A DNA stretch of 64,000 bases, from assembly GCA_019828545.1 (NCBI GenBank), contig JACVRA010000178.1, positions 62,001 through 126,000 on the forward strand, in the 5' to 3' direction. Below the pieces are notes generated by a model. That model saw only the letters and a program-made list of their open reading frames with translations, was not told the DNA's origin and did no database searches. Both the position numbers and the translations under genes were made by a program. Of this stretch, positions 20,446 through 32,300 are shown piece after piece (position 1 is the stretch's first letter; every line of letters begins with the position of its first letter). Source of the DNA: Paracamarosporium sp. OC-R06-R3. Its lineage: Eukaryota > Ascomycota > Dothideomycetes > Pleosporales > Didymosphaeriaceae.

Positions 20446-23400
20446 ATGAACACTCAACAAAAGTTTGGACAGCAGTCCCACGAGACGGCCTTACAGAGCA
20501 CCACTACAAACCTCGCCTATCCTGCACCGTCTGCAGGACCAAACGGTCAGGATCAAGATGGACATATACTGGTACACTTCAACGGCCACTTCAACGGCCA
20601 ATTTAACGGTGCCTTCGTTATACCAAACAACGCACAGCAACAAGCGCCCACCGAGAGCGACGCACAGATAGCCGCACGAAGAGCCATGGCGAAACGAAAC
20701 TCTCGGTCATTCGCTGCGAGGATATCACGAACACGATCACGGAAGATGGAGGTTGTCAGAACCGCAAAACCTGGGATCACCGTAGACACTAGCTTTGCAC
20801 GGCATCGGGGAAATGTGCCGCATGAAGTGTTTCCACATGATAACGAGAGGAGGAGCGTTGGATCGATCAGGAAGCAGGGCTGGTTCGGCTTGGGAAGATC
20901 GGACACGAGGAACAAGGGGCTAGGAATAGTGAAGGGGATGACACCACAGCCTGGACGTCAATCAGAAGACCGGGAAGCATCAAGCAAAGACCCAAAAACA
21001 GCAGACTCTCTAACAGCAGGGAGTAAGTCCTGGCAAGAAATCTCGCCGTGGGATCGCCCTATACCCATTGGCATCACAGTACCTTCGGACAGCGTTACCG
21101 ACTTCAGCCCGTACCAGGGAACGCGAATGCGATCAGATAGCGACGCGACTCTTGCCACCCCAAGCATCATAGTGACTCCTGCTGCGGCCATGAAGTCTGT
21201 GTGGTCGCCTGACACCGCGTCTGATTACACAGCATCCAGTGCATACTCACGGGCAACCCACATGCCGCCTTGGGCCACAGATGTGCCGCCTGTCCCAACC
21301 TTGCCTGCCGATGTACAGAAGCTTTCTGCTCAGAAGGCAAGCTCTGAGCTACAGCGAGATTGGGACCATAGTTACTCGACCCGCGCAAGGACTGACACGC
21401 TAGGATCCAATGACACAGCTTTCGAGGAAGAGGAGGAGTTGGCCCGGAAAGATCGCATCATGTCGACAGGAACAGTGTTCGAGGAGGATGACACACCGCT
21501 GCGGGAGAAGAAACTGCAGACCTTGTCTGTTGACACGTCCACGGTGCCAACACCACGCAGGTCGCAAGGCTGGTGGAACATAATCACGACTCCTTTCGTC
21601 ATGTCACGAACAAACTCTGTGTGGACCCAGAACGGACGTAACGGCGAAAAGACACCCGATATACCTATGGTACCGGCCGAGTATGGAACGTATCGAAATT
21701 CGCCGTCGCCATCCACATACATATGGTCTGCGACCGAGAAGAGTCCTTCTACCCTTGGCGATTCTCCCCTGTACCTTCACCAGTCTCAAGCTACAGCTGC
21801 AGCCGTGTTGGGAGGGGGCAAACGTGAGCAGACCAACAACACCAACGTCGCTCTGGTCAACACCGTAAATATCGAAAGTTCTCCAGCCCCTCGCACTGTA
21901 GATGCGCCAACCAACAATGCGACTATCTCTGCTCCTAAAGCCTTATCCGTAACATCAGAGACGGCATTACCTCTCGCGCAACCAACGCCAAAGTCGCTAG
22001 CTCCATCCGTGTCGCCTTCTCTGACGGCCAAGTCTGCATCGCCGCCAGTTGGCAGTACTGCAAACGGGGCCATAGCAGTCTCAGTGCCACCTCATGCTCA
22101 ACAACCACAGCCAATCAACGTGAACATTGCAATCCATGACGGGCGGATATTGGCAAGCAGTCAAACTAATCCTTCTAGCACGCCAGCGCAGGGCCAGCCA
22201 GGACATGTCATTGTTGCACCGTTACCTGCTTACACTAATAGCACCACGTCGAGGAGCAACACACCACCGCAAGCCGCTCCAGTGTTCTTCCCACCACCGC
22301 CCAACGCTACCTCAAGTGACAAGCAGTTCGGCTTCGGCAATTTTAGCAGAGCAAGTAGCCCTGCATCATCAGTACATGAGTCTAGGTTAAAGGCATCCAA
22401 ACAGCATCGCAAGATGAACAAGTTCGCATCGAAGTTCGCTCTGTGCGGCCGTAAGAGGGGCGAGAAGAAGGACGAAAAGAAGAAGAAACGATCCCGCTGC
22501 TTATTAGGCTGTTGCTGTTGCCTCGTAATCTTAGTTTTGCTTGCGATAATCATTCCCTTGGTCGTCGTCTTTACCAAGAAACACAATAACAACTCTACGA
22601 CGCCCGTTGCAGGAACTCCCGATACAGGCTCAGATACCCCAACACAGTGGCTCAACGATACTGGCTATCCTCCAATGAAGACCGGACTTCTGACGATCGC
22701 CCAACCGGAAGCGGTGGAGGAGGAGAGTGGATGCGTCGCACCAACTACATTGTGGAGCTGTGCGCTTCCTAAGGAGCAGCAGAAGGACATTGAACCTAAC
22801 AAGCCCGACCAGCCAAACTTCAAAATCGAGATCACCTTCCAGAACGGTACCGCAGCCGACCTTTCAAAACCAACTCGTCGAGCACCGAATCCTGTCTCAG
22901 CTGGCGTCTTCATACGCTCCCTCCTCCGTACCCGAGCCACTCCCTCTGCGTCTCCCGCCCCGCCCAGCACCGAAGACATGAAGTTTCTTGGGCAAAACAC
23001 AGACGACAACTCGTCCCCCTTCGAAGGCGAAACCACCCCTTTCTTCATGAGCTTCCAGGACCCCACGACGTCTTCCACATCCTCCACCCGCAAAATCAAA
23101 CGCGCCGACGACCCCACAAACATTACGCTCGTAATCCCCCCTCCATCCCTCAACCCCGACGGCACCGCGGCGGCGGCGAGCCTCCTCCCCTTCCCCTCAG
23201 CCCAACCCCTCCGCCTCTTCAACCGCGGCAAGCCCGACGAACACTACGGCTTCTACACCTACTTCGACCGCAGCATCTTCCTGAAATCCATCGACTCGTC
23301 TTCGGGCCGCGGCGGCAACCCCGCCGACACAAACGGCGGGTCGACCCGCGACGCCGCCACCCTCCGTTGCACCTTCACGCAGACGCGCTTCCTCGTGCAA

Positions 23401-23733
23401 ATTTGGACACGCAGCCAGTCGACGAAGCCGCTCCTCAACGCCGCGCAGAACACCACTGAATCCGCGTTCAAGAGGCCCGGCACGTTCCCGTACCCGGTCA
23501 CCTTCTCGCTTGATCGCCACGGCGGAGACGTCAACAAGAAGAACTTGTTCTGCTATAAGATGGAGAAGGACGGCACGATCGTGGATAAGAGCGGGAACAA
23601 ATTTTTCCAGTTCGAGGACAGGGGGTTTGGTGGGAATCTGGTGAATGGGACGCAGGGGCGGCCCGGGGCGAAGGGGCCCATCGACGGGGGGTCCGGCGGG
23701 TGCAAGTGTAGGTGGCAGAATTGGGTGGACTAG
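20446..23733 (+). CDS. Large single-pass membrane protein of unknown function
   Basis: Single exon, 1095 residues. The N-terminal 680 residues are disordered, Ser/Pro/Thr-rich and probably cytosolic. Near residue 40-55 they contain a short FNG repeat (HFNGHFNGQFNG). A strongly basic block (KRGEKKDEKKKKR) precedes a membrane segment at about 686-710 that opens with a run of four cysteines, possible palmitoylation sites. The C-terminal 380 residues then lie outside or in the lumen. They include several N-glycosylation sites, spaced cysteines and a compact closing domain ending in a Gly-rich CKCRW motif. Basic residues on the N-terminal side suggest type-II topology. There is no signal peptide and no recognised catalytic motif. 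Similar fungal proteins are often left as hypothetical. Confidence 0.8.
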   Translation: MNTQQKFGQQSHETALQSTTTNLAYPAPSAGPNGQDQDGHILVHFNGHFNGQFNGAFVIPNNAQQQAPTESDAQIAARRAMAKRNSRSFAARISRTRSRKMEVVRTAKPGITVDTSFARHRGNVPHEVFPHDNERRSVGSIRKQGWFGLGRSDTRNKGLGIVKGMTPQPGRQSEDREASSKDPKTADSLTAGSKSWQEISPWDRPIPIGITVPSDSVTDFSPYQGTRMRSDSDATLATPSIIVTPAAAMKSVWSPDTASDYTASSAYSRATHMPPWATDVPPVPTLPADVQKLSAQKASSELQRDWDHSYSTRARTDTLGSNDTAFEEEEELARKDRIMSTGTVFEEDDTPLREKKLQTLSVDTSTVPTPRRSQGWWNIITTPFVMSRTNSVWTQNGRNGEKTPDIPMVPAEYGTYRNSPSPSTYIWSATEKSPSTLGDSPLYLHQSQATAAAVLGGGKREQTNNTNVALVNTVNIESSPAPRTVDAPTNNATISAPKALSVTSETALPLAQPTPKSLAPSVSPSLTAKSASPPVGSTANGAIAVSVPPHAQQPQPINVNIAIHDGRILASSQTNPSSTPAQGQPGHVIVAPLPAYTNSTTSRSNTPPQAAPVFFPPPPNATSSDKQFGFGNFSRASSPASSVHESRLKASKQHRKMNKFASKFALCGRKRGEKKDEKKKKRSRCLLGCCCCLVILVLLAIIIPLVVVFTKKHNNNSTTPVAGTPDTGSDTPTQWLNDTGYPPMKTGLLTIAQPEAVEEESGCVAPTTLWSCALPKEQQKDIEPNKPDQPNFKIEITFQNGTAADLSKPTRRAPNPVSAGVFIRSLLRTRATPSASPAPPSTEDMKFLGQNTDDNSSPFEGETTPFFMSFQDPTTSSTSSTRKIKRADDPTNITLVIPPPSLNPDGTAAAASLLPFPSAQPLRLFNRGKPDEHYGFYTYFDRSIFLKSIDSSSGRGGNPADTNGGSTRDAATLRCTFTQTRFLVQIWTRSQSTKPLLNAAQNTTESAFKRPGTFPYPVTFSLDRHGGDVNKKNLFCYKMEKDGTIVDKSGNKFFQFEDRGFGGNLVNGTQGRPGAKGPIDGGSGGCKCRWQNWVD

Positions 23734-26403
23734 GCGTTTTTCGTTTCGTTTTCGTTTGTCTGTTGCATTCTTTGGCGTTGGGTTGTTGTTGGGGGTTGCT
23801 GTTAATTACTGCATGGCATGGCATAGCATGTGTGCGCGAGCAAAAGCGGGTGTGATTATGGACCACTGGATGGTTTTGGGGTTTCTTGTATATGATTGGA
23901 TCGGGTGCGAGATGTATACCTAATAATGAGTGTTTGAGTGCTACGGCGGAGTGTTGCGGTTGGTGCTGCAAGGACGTGGCTCGGCTAGCGGTTTTGGATA
24001 AAAATTAAATACATGTCGGGATGTTATTACTGGGTATTATATCAGTGAAGCTGCGCTAGCGAAGTGTGGACATAGAAGAGAAGAGGCTCTTCGACGAGCT
24101 GTTTCTCACGTCTGTATGCATTTCACTTGGAGTCAAGATCGGTCGAAAAAAGCCGTGAACTAGACTCAGAATGCCATTGTTTTGCCTATCTGCGGCACCA
24201 CAGCCTACGAAATTGTTCTGGCTCGATGCTATAGAAACCACTCAACATCCCAGCCGCACAACGGTCGCAGCACGTCACAAGCAAACGCGCACAGCTCAGG
24301 CAGGACGGAAAAAACTTCATCGGGGCAGCACCTGTAATGGAACGGAAGTTGCAGTGGAGCACTAGTGAGGACGAAAAGATCGTGATATCGACAGCCCGTG
24401 GCGAGCATGAGTCGCGAGGCGAACGACGAGTCCACCGTAGGGTCCCAGAGAAGTGGTTAGAGGTAGACGTTAGACTAACCCGCATGGGTGGGTTGTCGGC
24501 TGTCCAGTGGCAGAGTTAGCTTGCTCGGACGAGTGCCGGTAGCAAGCAAGCTTCTGGGGGCGTTGCTTGCTGCGTGTTGGGTGTAGGGGACTTTAGTGTA
24601 ACTGCTTCCTGTATGTAACTCGTAGTATATATAGCTGGGTGGATTGAGTTCAGTTGATGGTCTTCGAATACGAGAGTGACACGCTTCTATGGCGGCAATT
24701 GCTTGTAGCATGGAACGATCTCTTACGTCTACACATTGCGTACACGAGTAATATGGGGGCCTAGGAAGCATTGCTCGCGGCAATAAGCCGGGGTTGTGAC
24801 CCGTTGGGGATGGGGAGAGAAGGATGCCCGCTTTGGGTTACCCACCGCGGAGGCAGACTGTATGGGATGGTGTGCGTCTACGGTAGTCGGAGCATGCCGA
24901 AGCTTTTCGCCAAGTGGCGATCAAGCTGAGCCTCAGGGTCCTGAGAGCAAGATGGACAAGGCCAAGGGTTGTGGTGCTGGCTTGAGGCGGCGATAGAAAG
25001 CTTGGATCGACGTTCAGTGCATCGTACGTGTCCAAGCAAGCAAGTATGGTTGAAAGTGTATGGAGTCAAGATGTACGATGTCGATTGATGGTCTTGGCTT
25101 GTACGATGGATGTTGACGGAGCCTTGACCGGACCTTCGCAGCGCACGCCGTTATGCCTGGGCGGAGGGGACGGCACTTGACGGAGATGTAACGTTCGACG
25201 CAGACATGGCAGGCTTCGATCTGGGGTGTTGGCGGTGGTTAGGCGTCTCCATGCACGAGTCAGCCGGTTCGTCGAGGCTGCATGCCTAGCGCCGTGTGGT
25301 CCAGGCCCTGCTTGCTCCAATCGATCACACCCCGTGGGCACGCTGCGCAATCTGATTGGCCCCTCGCAACCTCACCTCTCGCCCACGCGGTTCCCGCATC
25401 GAGCATTGAAGTCGGAATCAGACGAATTTGTTTGTAACGGCGGCGGCGCGAGAGAAGCTCTGTCAAGGCGCCGCCGAGCGAGCTTGTGCAAGCCAGCCTG
25501 CCCGTCGGCTCGCCTTGGCCCGCGTCATGCTCGCGCGCAGAGACGTCGTGCGAGGGCCGGGTGCTCGAAAAAAGGGCTTTTTCGCAGCCAAAATAGGGCC
25601 ACAACTGACAGGCGTCGAGGTACGCGGCGGAGTAGCAGGGCCTGCACAAGCTGGACGCCTCCCGCAAGTCCCCACACTAGAAATATGCACGTAGCGTGTG
25701 GTCGCGTGCGCTCTTGCCCGATGCGGACGGGCCGAGAAGTCGATGCTCCACTCTACTCATCCGCCGCCTCTGCCGGCAGCCCACACACCGTGCCACCATG
25801 TCCATGCCATGGACAGAGATTTTTGAACCGCCCGATCTACGCGCTGTCTTGCCGAGCGTGTATTTATTGCCATGGCCGCTCCGCCTGCTGTGCGCGCCCA
25901 CGAGGCCTCTCTGCCTTGCTTTCTTTTGCGCGTCCATCCCGACGCCCCCCAACCCTCCCAACTCCGCCGCAGCGTGGGCTACTGCTTTGGAACATAAGCT
26001 GCTCTACACGTGCTGCATACACGCTCCCTTACCGCCGTCGATCTCATCGATATCCCGCGCGCATCTTTGAGTCGCCTCTTACGCACCAACCACCTTCCTC
26101 GGACCCAGCGGCATCCTGTTGCTTCCAACGGACGTCATTTGTCACCACAGACGCTACCTCTCCGCGGCCACTCAGCGCCCAGCTGCCAGAACGTGCTCTG
26201 GCTGTGTGCATCCACCCGGCCACAATTCTCCATCGTTCGCGTCGTCTTCCCTGTGCGAAATCCGGTTCATCGTCATAGCCTTGGCACGACGAGTCCGTGC
26301 GGATTCAGCCCTGTGCGAACAAGCTCAAGTCTTAAGGCCTTGACTTGCAATCGTCCCCGTACCACCAAGACCGCGACACCGAACCTTTTGGTCCATCGCA
26401 ACC
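23734..26403. other. Long intergenic region upstream of MFS transporter
   Basis: About 2.7 kb. The 25.2-26.3 kb part is GC-rich and open in several frames, the longest 350 codons, but the translation is low complexity with no domain, so I read it as promoter and leader. A CACGTG hexamer lies at 26007-26012, 397 bp before the proposed start; this is the core of the PHO box bound by Pho4-type factors in fungi. Nothing definite was seen at 23.8-25.2 kb. Confidence 0.4.
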
Positions 26404-28779
26404 ATGGAAATTGGTGCTCTTCCCGTCCCTCATGGCGCTCCTGCCAACAGGAACGATTATACAGACATGGAAGTCAGGCGTGGTGAGTAAAGAGCATTCC
26501 ACTTATCCCTGCACATGCACCTTTCGTCATCCTCCTTGCCATGTTTTCACCACCCCTCGCTCAACGGCACAATGGGTGGCCATCTCCGGCCTGCAATAGC
26601 GGATTATTCTCATCATTCAAAACATCCATCAACGCAATTGCTCCCATTACAGCCTTCTCCTTCACGCCTGGAGCGGCAGGACTCCCCCAATACAATCGAT
26701 CTTAACACAATCCCATTCATCAATTCACTCAACGACGACTCGTTAAACACAACAACCATCGCTAACCCACAACCAGACATGACATCAGAGGAGAAAGATG
26801 TATTCCACGCCATCCTCCACCCTGATGATATGTACGACGCAAAAGGCACCTACTGGGCCGACATGCCCATTGGCCAGCGCCTCAAGTTTATCAACCACGT
26901 CGACAACCAGGAGGCAAAGAAAGAGGCTTCGTCCGTCTGGACCATGTTCAAGAATGATCCTCTCAGCCCCGTTGGTTACTACCTGAAGAACATGGTTCTT
27001 CCAGGTGCCGGTCTGGGATTGGAAGGCTACGTCCTCTTTTCTATCGGCAACGTCAGGCCATTGCTCCAAGCTGCGTTCCCAACGTGTTGGAAAACGAACG
27101 AGGTGTGCGACGTACGCTGGACGGAAGCTGTAGACTATCTGGAGATTATTGGTATCATTGTTGGTACGTTTTCCTGCGTGTTTATTTGAAAGTGCTACAT
27201 TAACGTATGAAAAGGTCAAATTCTAGTCGGTTATCTTGGTGATTATCTCGGTCGCCGATGGGGTCTCATTCAGGATGCTACCATCATGTTCATCGGCTTA
27301 CTCATGCTCACCGCATCCTGGGGCGTTACGCTTGAAGGATGGGTCATTTGCTACGCCTGGTCCCTATTCTTTTACGGCATCGGTGTTGGCGGCGAGTACC
27401 CCATGACTGCTACATCTGGTATGGAGAACGCTGTCGGTTCCGGCAAGGTCTCCACAAAGGAAGATCGACTCCACCGTGGCCGCAAGGTCACTAGCGCCTT
27501 CTTGATGCAGGGCTGGGGTCAATTCTTCAACCAAGTCATCCTTATCGTCTTGCTCCTCATCTTCCACCACGGCAGCGGTAACCCGCCTTACTCCAAGGTT
27601 GCCGCCCAGTGGACGTACCGCATCTCCTTCGCTATCCCAGCGGTCGGCACCCTCTGGCTTGTTTACTACCGTTACTACAAGATGCGCTCAGCAAGCAAGC
27701 AACTCATGATTAGCAAGAAGAAGGGCAACGTTACCGGCTACGACACCAAGTCTCTCAAGATGACTTTGACGTACTTTGGTCCTCGTCTCATCGCTACCGC
27801 CGGTGCCTGGTTTGCCAACGACGTCTTCTTCTACGGCAACAAGCTCTTCCAGAACGAGTTTATCAAGGTCATCACGCCCAACAATAGCACCGTCATGACT
27901 GGTTGGCTTTACAACCTGATCAACGTTGGAGTTTCGCTTTGCGGCTACTACCTCGCCTCGTTCCTAATTGACAACAAGCTCTACGGCCGCAAATGGATGA
28001 TGATTGTCGGCTTCATGGCAGATTTCATCCTGTTCGTTGTTCCCGCATTCAACTTCGAATTCTTCACCACTCCCCAACACGTCCACGCTTTCCAGGCCAT
28101 GTACTTCCTCTCTTCCTTCTTCAACCAGTTCGGGCCCAACAGCGTCACCTTCCTCGTCGCAGCTGAGGTCTTCCCGACACCCATTCGTGCCACCGCACAC
28201 GGTTTCTCCGCTGCTGTCGGCAAGGCTGGTGCCCTTCTTGCTTCCGTTCTTTACAACTACATCGACACACAAACCAAGTTTTACGTCGTTCCATGGTTCG
28301 GTCTCGCCGGTGCCCTCCTCACATGGCTCTACCTCCCCGACACCACTGGCCTCGACCTCAAGGAGCAAGAGCGCCGCTGGTCGTACATCCGTGCCGGCAA
28401 GGAGCATGAATACCACGGCATCGCCATCCACTGGAAGCATCTCTCTGTGTGGGAGCGCTTCCGTGGTGTCCACAAGGGCTACGACGCGCGCCTCGACTAC
28501 GAGTCCAAGATCAACGAGATGCGCGCCGAGTGGATCGAGCACCAGGAGAACAAATTTGCGGAAGACCTCAAGGGACACGGAGGCTTTGACGACAACGACG
28601 GCGAGTTCCACAAGGATGTGCATGAGTACTTCTCTAGAACCGCGCCTGAAAGCCTGAAAGGAAAGAGGGCGCCAAACAACGGTGTGTTGGGAGAAAAGAT
28701 CGCGAGGGATGGCAGCGAGAGCGGCAGCGGCGGTAGCACCGTTGCGGATGCGGACATGATTTCTGAGAAGAGATCCTAG
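26404..28779 (+). CDS. MFS transporter, phosphate/GIT1-like
   Basis: Model of three exons (26404-26482, 26777-27163, 27215-28779), 676 residues. The short intron (donor GTACGT, branch TTAAC) is secure. The 294-nt first intron is inferred from GTGAGT at 26483, a GCTAACCC branch and CCAG at 26776, which join in phase. The alternative is a start at 26779 (MTSEEKD). The body shows MFS features: GYLGDYLGRRWG in the loop after helix 2, FYGIGVGGEYP in helix 4, and many hydrophobic helices. The C-terminal 130 residues are charged and cytosolic. Resemblance is to fungal phosphate:H+ symporter relatives, especially those annotated as glycerophosphoinositol/phospholipid (GIT1-type) permeases. The substrate is inferred and could be phosphate or a glycerophosphodiester. 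Confidence 0.82.
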
Positions 28780-30060
28780 AAGGCGCCGCGGCGTTCATGA
28801 CGTGTGATGAGGCGTTTTGTTGGCCCGATAGGCCTTTGCATCGTTTTTGCTTCGAGTATATAAATTGCTCCGGTCGTGATTAGCGCTAAATACCCAAAAG
28901 CTGGATTTTTCATCATCGATTATAGGATTGTGTTCTTTGACTTTGGTGTCGGTGATAAGTGTGCGTGGTCTCTTGTTTTGTTGGGTTGGGTTGGGGATGA
29001 GGCACTCACTGAGTGCGTTTGTTAGTACACTTGATACTAGCTACCAGCTACCCGGTGGTGGGGGTAGGACAAGACAGGAAGAAAGAAAGATGCTCATACC
29101 CATGTGTTTGTTTTCCGTTGTACGCGCGGTTATGCATCGTTCTGTCTGTCTGCTCTGTGGCTACGTACATACAACCTATCCTATACTAAGGTAGGATTGT
29201 TTTAATCCTTGCATATCGTCTGGTATCTAGGTTTGTTTTGTCGGAGTGGTGGTGGTGTGTTGGGCTAGGGTAGGTCAGGCTGGGTAAGGCTATGTCAGGC
29301 ACGTATATGGGAATATATATATATATATAGCATAGAGAGAGAGGGGGGAGGGTCGTCCGTTCAGGATGGTTTGGCCTGGCTATAGTACTTCTTCTTCCTC
29401 GCACACCCCGTTGCCTACCTACCTTTCCAGATGTCGCTGCATGTATCTGAGTGTATTTATGGCTATGGAACTCGGTGTACAAGATTGTGGGAGATTTGCG
29501 GGGGTTGAGGTAGATAGAGATGCAGGGTAGGGTAGGGCGGGTAGGGAATGCGGTTTGTTGTATGCAGTGTGTGTGTGTGAATGTGGGAGTGGAGGTGGAA
29601 GTGGAATTGTGTGTGTTTGTAAAGGATGGTGGATGATGAGATACGGTTCAAATACTGATGGTAGTCTTCATCATCGTCATCATCATCACAAAAACACGAA
29701 ATGAAACGGACCGAAACACATCGAAATCGGTAACAGCATCTTTTTGGATAACCGTGTGGATATGTAGGCGGGTAGGTTGCGCCGGGTGCCGGACGCAGAA
29801 CCACAGAACCCTTTCCTATCTTTCTTCTTAACGACAATTTGTCCAATTTGTTGGACTTTGCGTGCTTTTTGTTTTGTGTTTCCTTGGTGTGGTGCTCTCG
29901 TAGGAAGGAGGCGTATGCGCTTTTGAAGGCTTTTTTTTTTACATGCACATTTCATGATGTGGTTTTAGGGTCGGGTTGCGTATGTGCGGTGCTCCCCCCA
30001 GCACGAGACATAGGAGGCTGCAGGATAGATTTTGGACATTTCGTGCTTGACGGTTTTTTT
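28780..30060. other. Gene-poor region with simple repeats
   Basis: Begins the 6.3-kb gap after the transporter. Contains an (AT)n run at about 29313-29329, GT-rich tracts near 29565-29620 and a poly-T at 29931-29940. No coding frame is supported. Confidence 0.5.
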
Positions 30061-30345
30061 TAGTGGTTTTGCTAAAGTGTGGTGGAGGTGGGTGGGAGAA
30101 GAAGACGTGGGAAGAACGGGGGAGGTATTTATGTCTTCTCATCGGTTCATCGTTCCTCGCTTGGAGACGTTGGAGAGTCTTAGGAAATGTTCTTCGGCAT
30201 CTTGTTTTTTATTGCCGTTTTAGTGGTTTTGCCAGAGCGCGATGGAGATGCGTGGGAGAAGAATAGTTTGGGAGGGGTGGAAGAGGTATTTATGTCTTTG
30301 CACCAGTCCATGGTTTCAGCACGGATTTGCTTTTTTTTTTTTTTT
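30061..30345. repeat. Imperfect 160-bp direct repeat, two copies
   Basis: TAGTGGTTTTGC starts at 30061 and again at 30221. TGGGAGAAGAA follows at the same offset in both, and GGTATTTATGTCTT at 30124 and 30285. The offset is therefore 160-161 bp across the unit. The second copy runs into a T16 tract at 30331-30346. The copies are clearly diverged. No coding function was seen. Confidence 0.75.
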
Positions 30346-31501
30346 TGGATCGGTCGGGTGCGATTTGCGTAGGTGGCTGGATAAGCTGAGGGTCGTCGCC
30401 GTATAAGTTTTGTACGTAGCCTTGGATGTAACGATCTTATAGTCTCCGACATAAGATCAAAGTCATTTCTTTGTTCGAGCCCATGAGACAGTGTCTGTTC
30501 CTTTTCATTCGGAATGGTGATGTGCAGGAGGAGACACCCACGCATAGGACCATTTCCTTGGAGTTTTGGCTGTTAGAAGTCGAACAAAAGTGGTGTTCAT
30601 GTATAGTAAACAATTTGATTGTTGAGTGTAAGAGTGATGGGGAAATTTTTATAGATAAGGTTCGTCTTTGATTGTATAGGATAAGGAAGAATAGTAAAAG
30701 ATGGTTTGAATATCCTAGACTCGTGGACCCCGCATGGAACGAATTGGTGGGACTTCGATGGCGTCACGGCGTTCCGAAAAACCCGGCTCATACCTTCACA
30801 TTGTGAAAGTTTGAGAGAATAGGAAGAGAATAGTCATCTCGTTAGACATGTGATCCTTCCAAATTTAGTCTTAGTTGGTAGACTTTAGAAATGGTTCGAT
30901 AAGATAGGCGTCCACCATTTGTACACTTTTCCGTAGGTCTAAACCTTGCTGCATCTGTGAAATCATTTATTGACACACGAACAGCTCCCATCTCCGCAAA
31001 CGGACCAGCTTTGTGGTAGGTCAAGTGTAGATCGATGATAAGAGGGATCCGGACTTGTACTCTAAACTTGTCTGAGTTGCAGAGGATAGAATGGAGTCCA
31101 TCGAACTTGAAGGATCACACTCTCGGCCTATCTCGTAAGCTGCATTTGCTCCCCAAAGGCACACAAGCTGAAAGTCCTCAAGTTTAGAGTCTATCTCAGC
31201 CTTTATCACGTTTCCACACCGCCGCATCCTAACTATACGAATGGTGTGCAGACAGCCACATAGAGAAGGACTCGTTCCGTTTTTGAACCATGCCGGAGCG
31301 ACACCAGCCATCTCCATGTAATGTATTTGTAGCTACTTCGAGTCCACAGGACATTGTAGCCAAATACAGATCTAGAACACATGGCTTTTGTAGACGTGGT
31401 CTTTTAACATGGGTCGCTGCTCGGCGGCAGTATCATATGGACGCCTTTATCGAACACACAATTCTCATGTGGGACCATCGCCGCTTTCGTATGTTGTTTT
31501 T

Positions 31502-31660
31502 AAACGCATCATTCGAACCCAGTTCTTTTTTAGTCCCCCAACGATCGAAGCAGAACATGTGTTTGTAGATTGTGGTTTTAAAAGCATCATTCAGATGAAC
31601 TCTCATTTTAGTCCCCCAATGAAGCAGGGAATGTGTTGTGTGAAGAAGAAGAGGACTGAT
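31502..31660. repeat. 78-79 bp direct repeat, two copies
   Basis: GCATCATTC at 31506 and 31584 and TAGTCCCCCA at 31531 and 31610 give a period of 78-79 bp. The copies differ by many substitutions. A GTATTTATA motif follows at about 31669, as it does after the other repeat groups in this gap. Confidence 0.65.
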
Positions 31661-32300
31661 CAGGGACGTATTTATACTTTTGCGCTGCGTTGGCTCACGC
31701 GGACTGCTGAGGTTGCGGTGGTGATGGTGGTGGGCATCACGACATTGAAACATACGTCAACGAGTAAACAGAACTGCCCCTGTCCTACTTCATAGGTTGG
31801 TGATGCAGCGCTTTTCTGCACTAAAGATTCCAAGCAAGCCCATGCCGTCCTCTGACCGACTGTTATTACCGCACATAGAAGCTTGAGCACGGTTTAGATC
31901 ATCTTAGTAGGTGTTCTAGTGTGAGTGTGGCATGAGTGCAGTGTTTTTTTTTGGATGGTAAGGTCCAACTTATAGTACACGACCAAGGAGCACCGATGTG
32001 TGATGTCCTTAGGCGAGCATTTCGACTGCGCAAACGCTACTGGTTTCAACCAAGGACATAAACCAACCACCAACCGCCCATATAATAATTCTGCCATCAC
32101 TTGTTCACAATAACATGAAGAATTAAAAAGAGTTTCCCTAACTAGATCCGCGCATTTATGTGAACCAGACAGCTTTGATGAATTTACAGACACGCCTAAC
32201 CACCGTTGGATTCGGTTTTTGATTGTTTGTAAATCATACGAAGAGAGCTTTGTATATTCCAGGCTCACTCTAGCATGATGCATACTTCGTAGTTTGCAAA

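Noticed and set aside
25226..26278. 350-codon open frame on the plus strand
   Set aside because: GC-rich, Pro/Arg/Ser/Cys-rich translation with no domain; several frames on both strands are open here. It overlaps the promoter and leader of the transporter gene, so chance openness is likelier.
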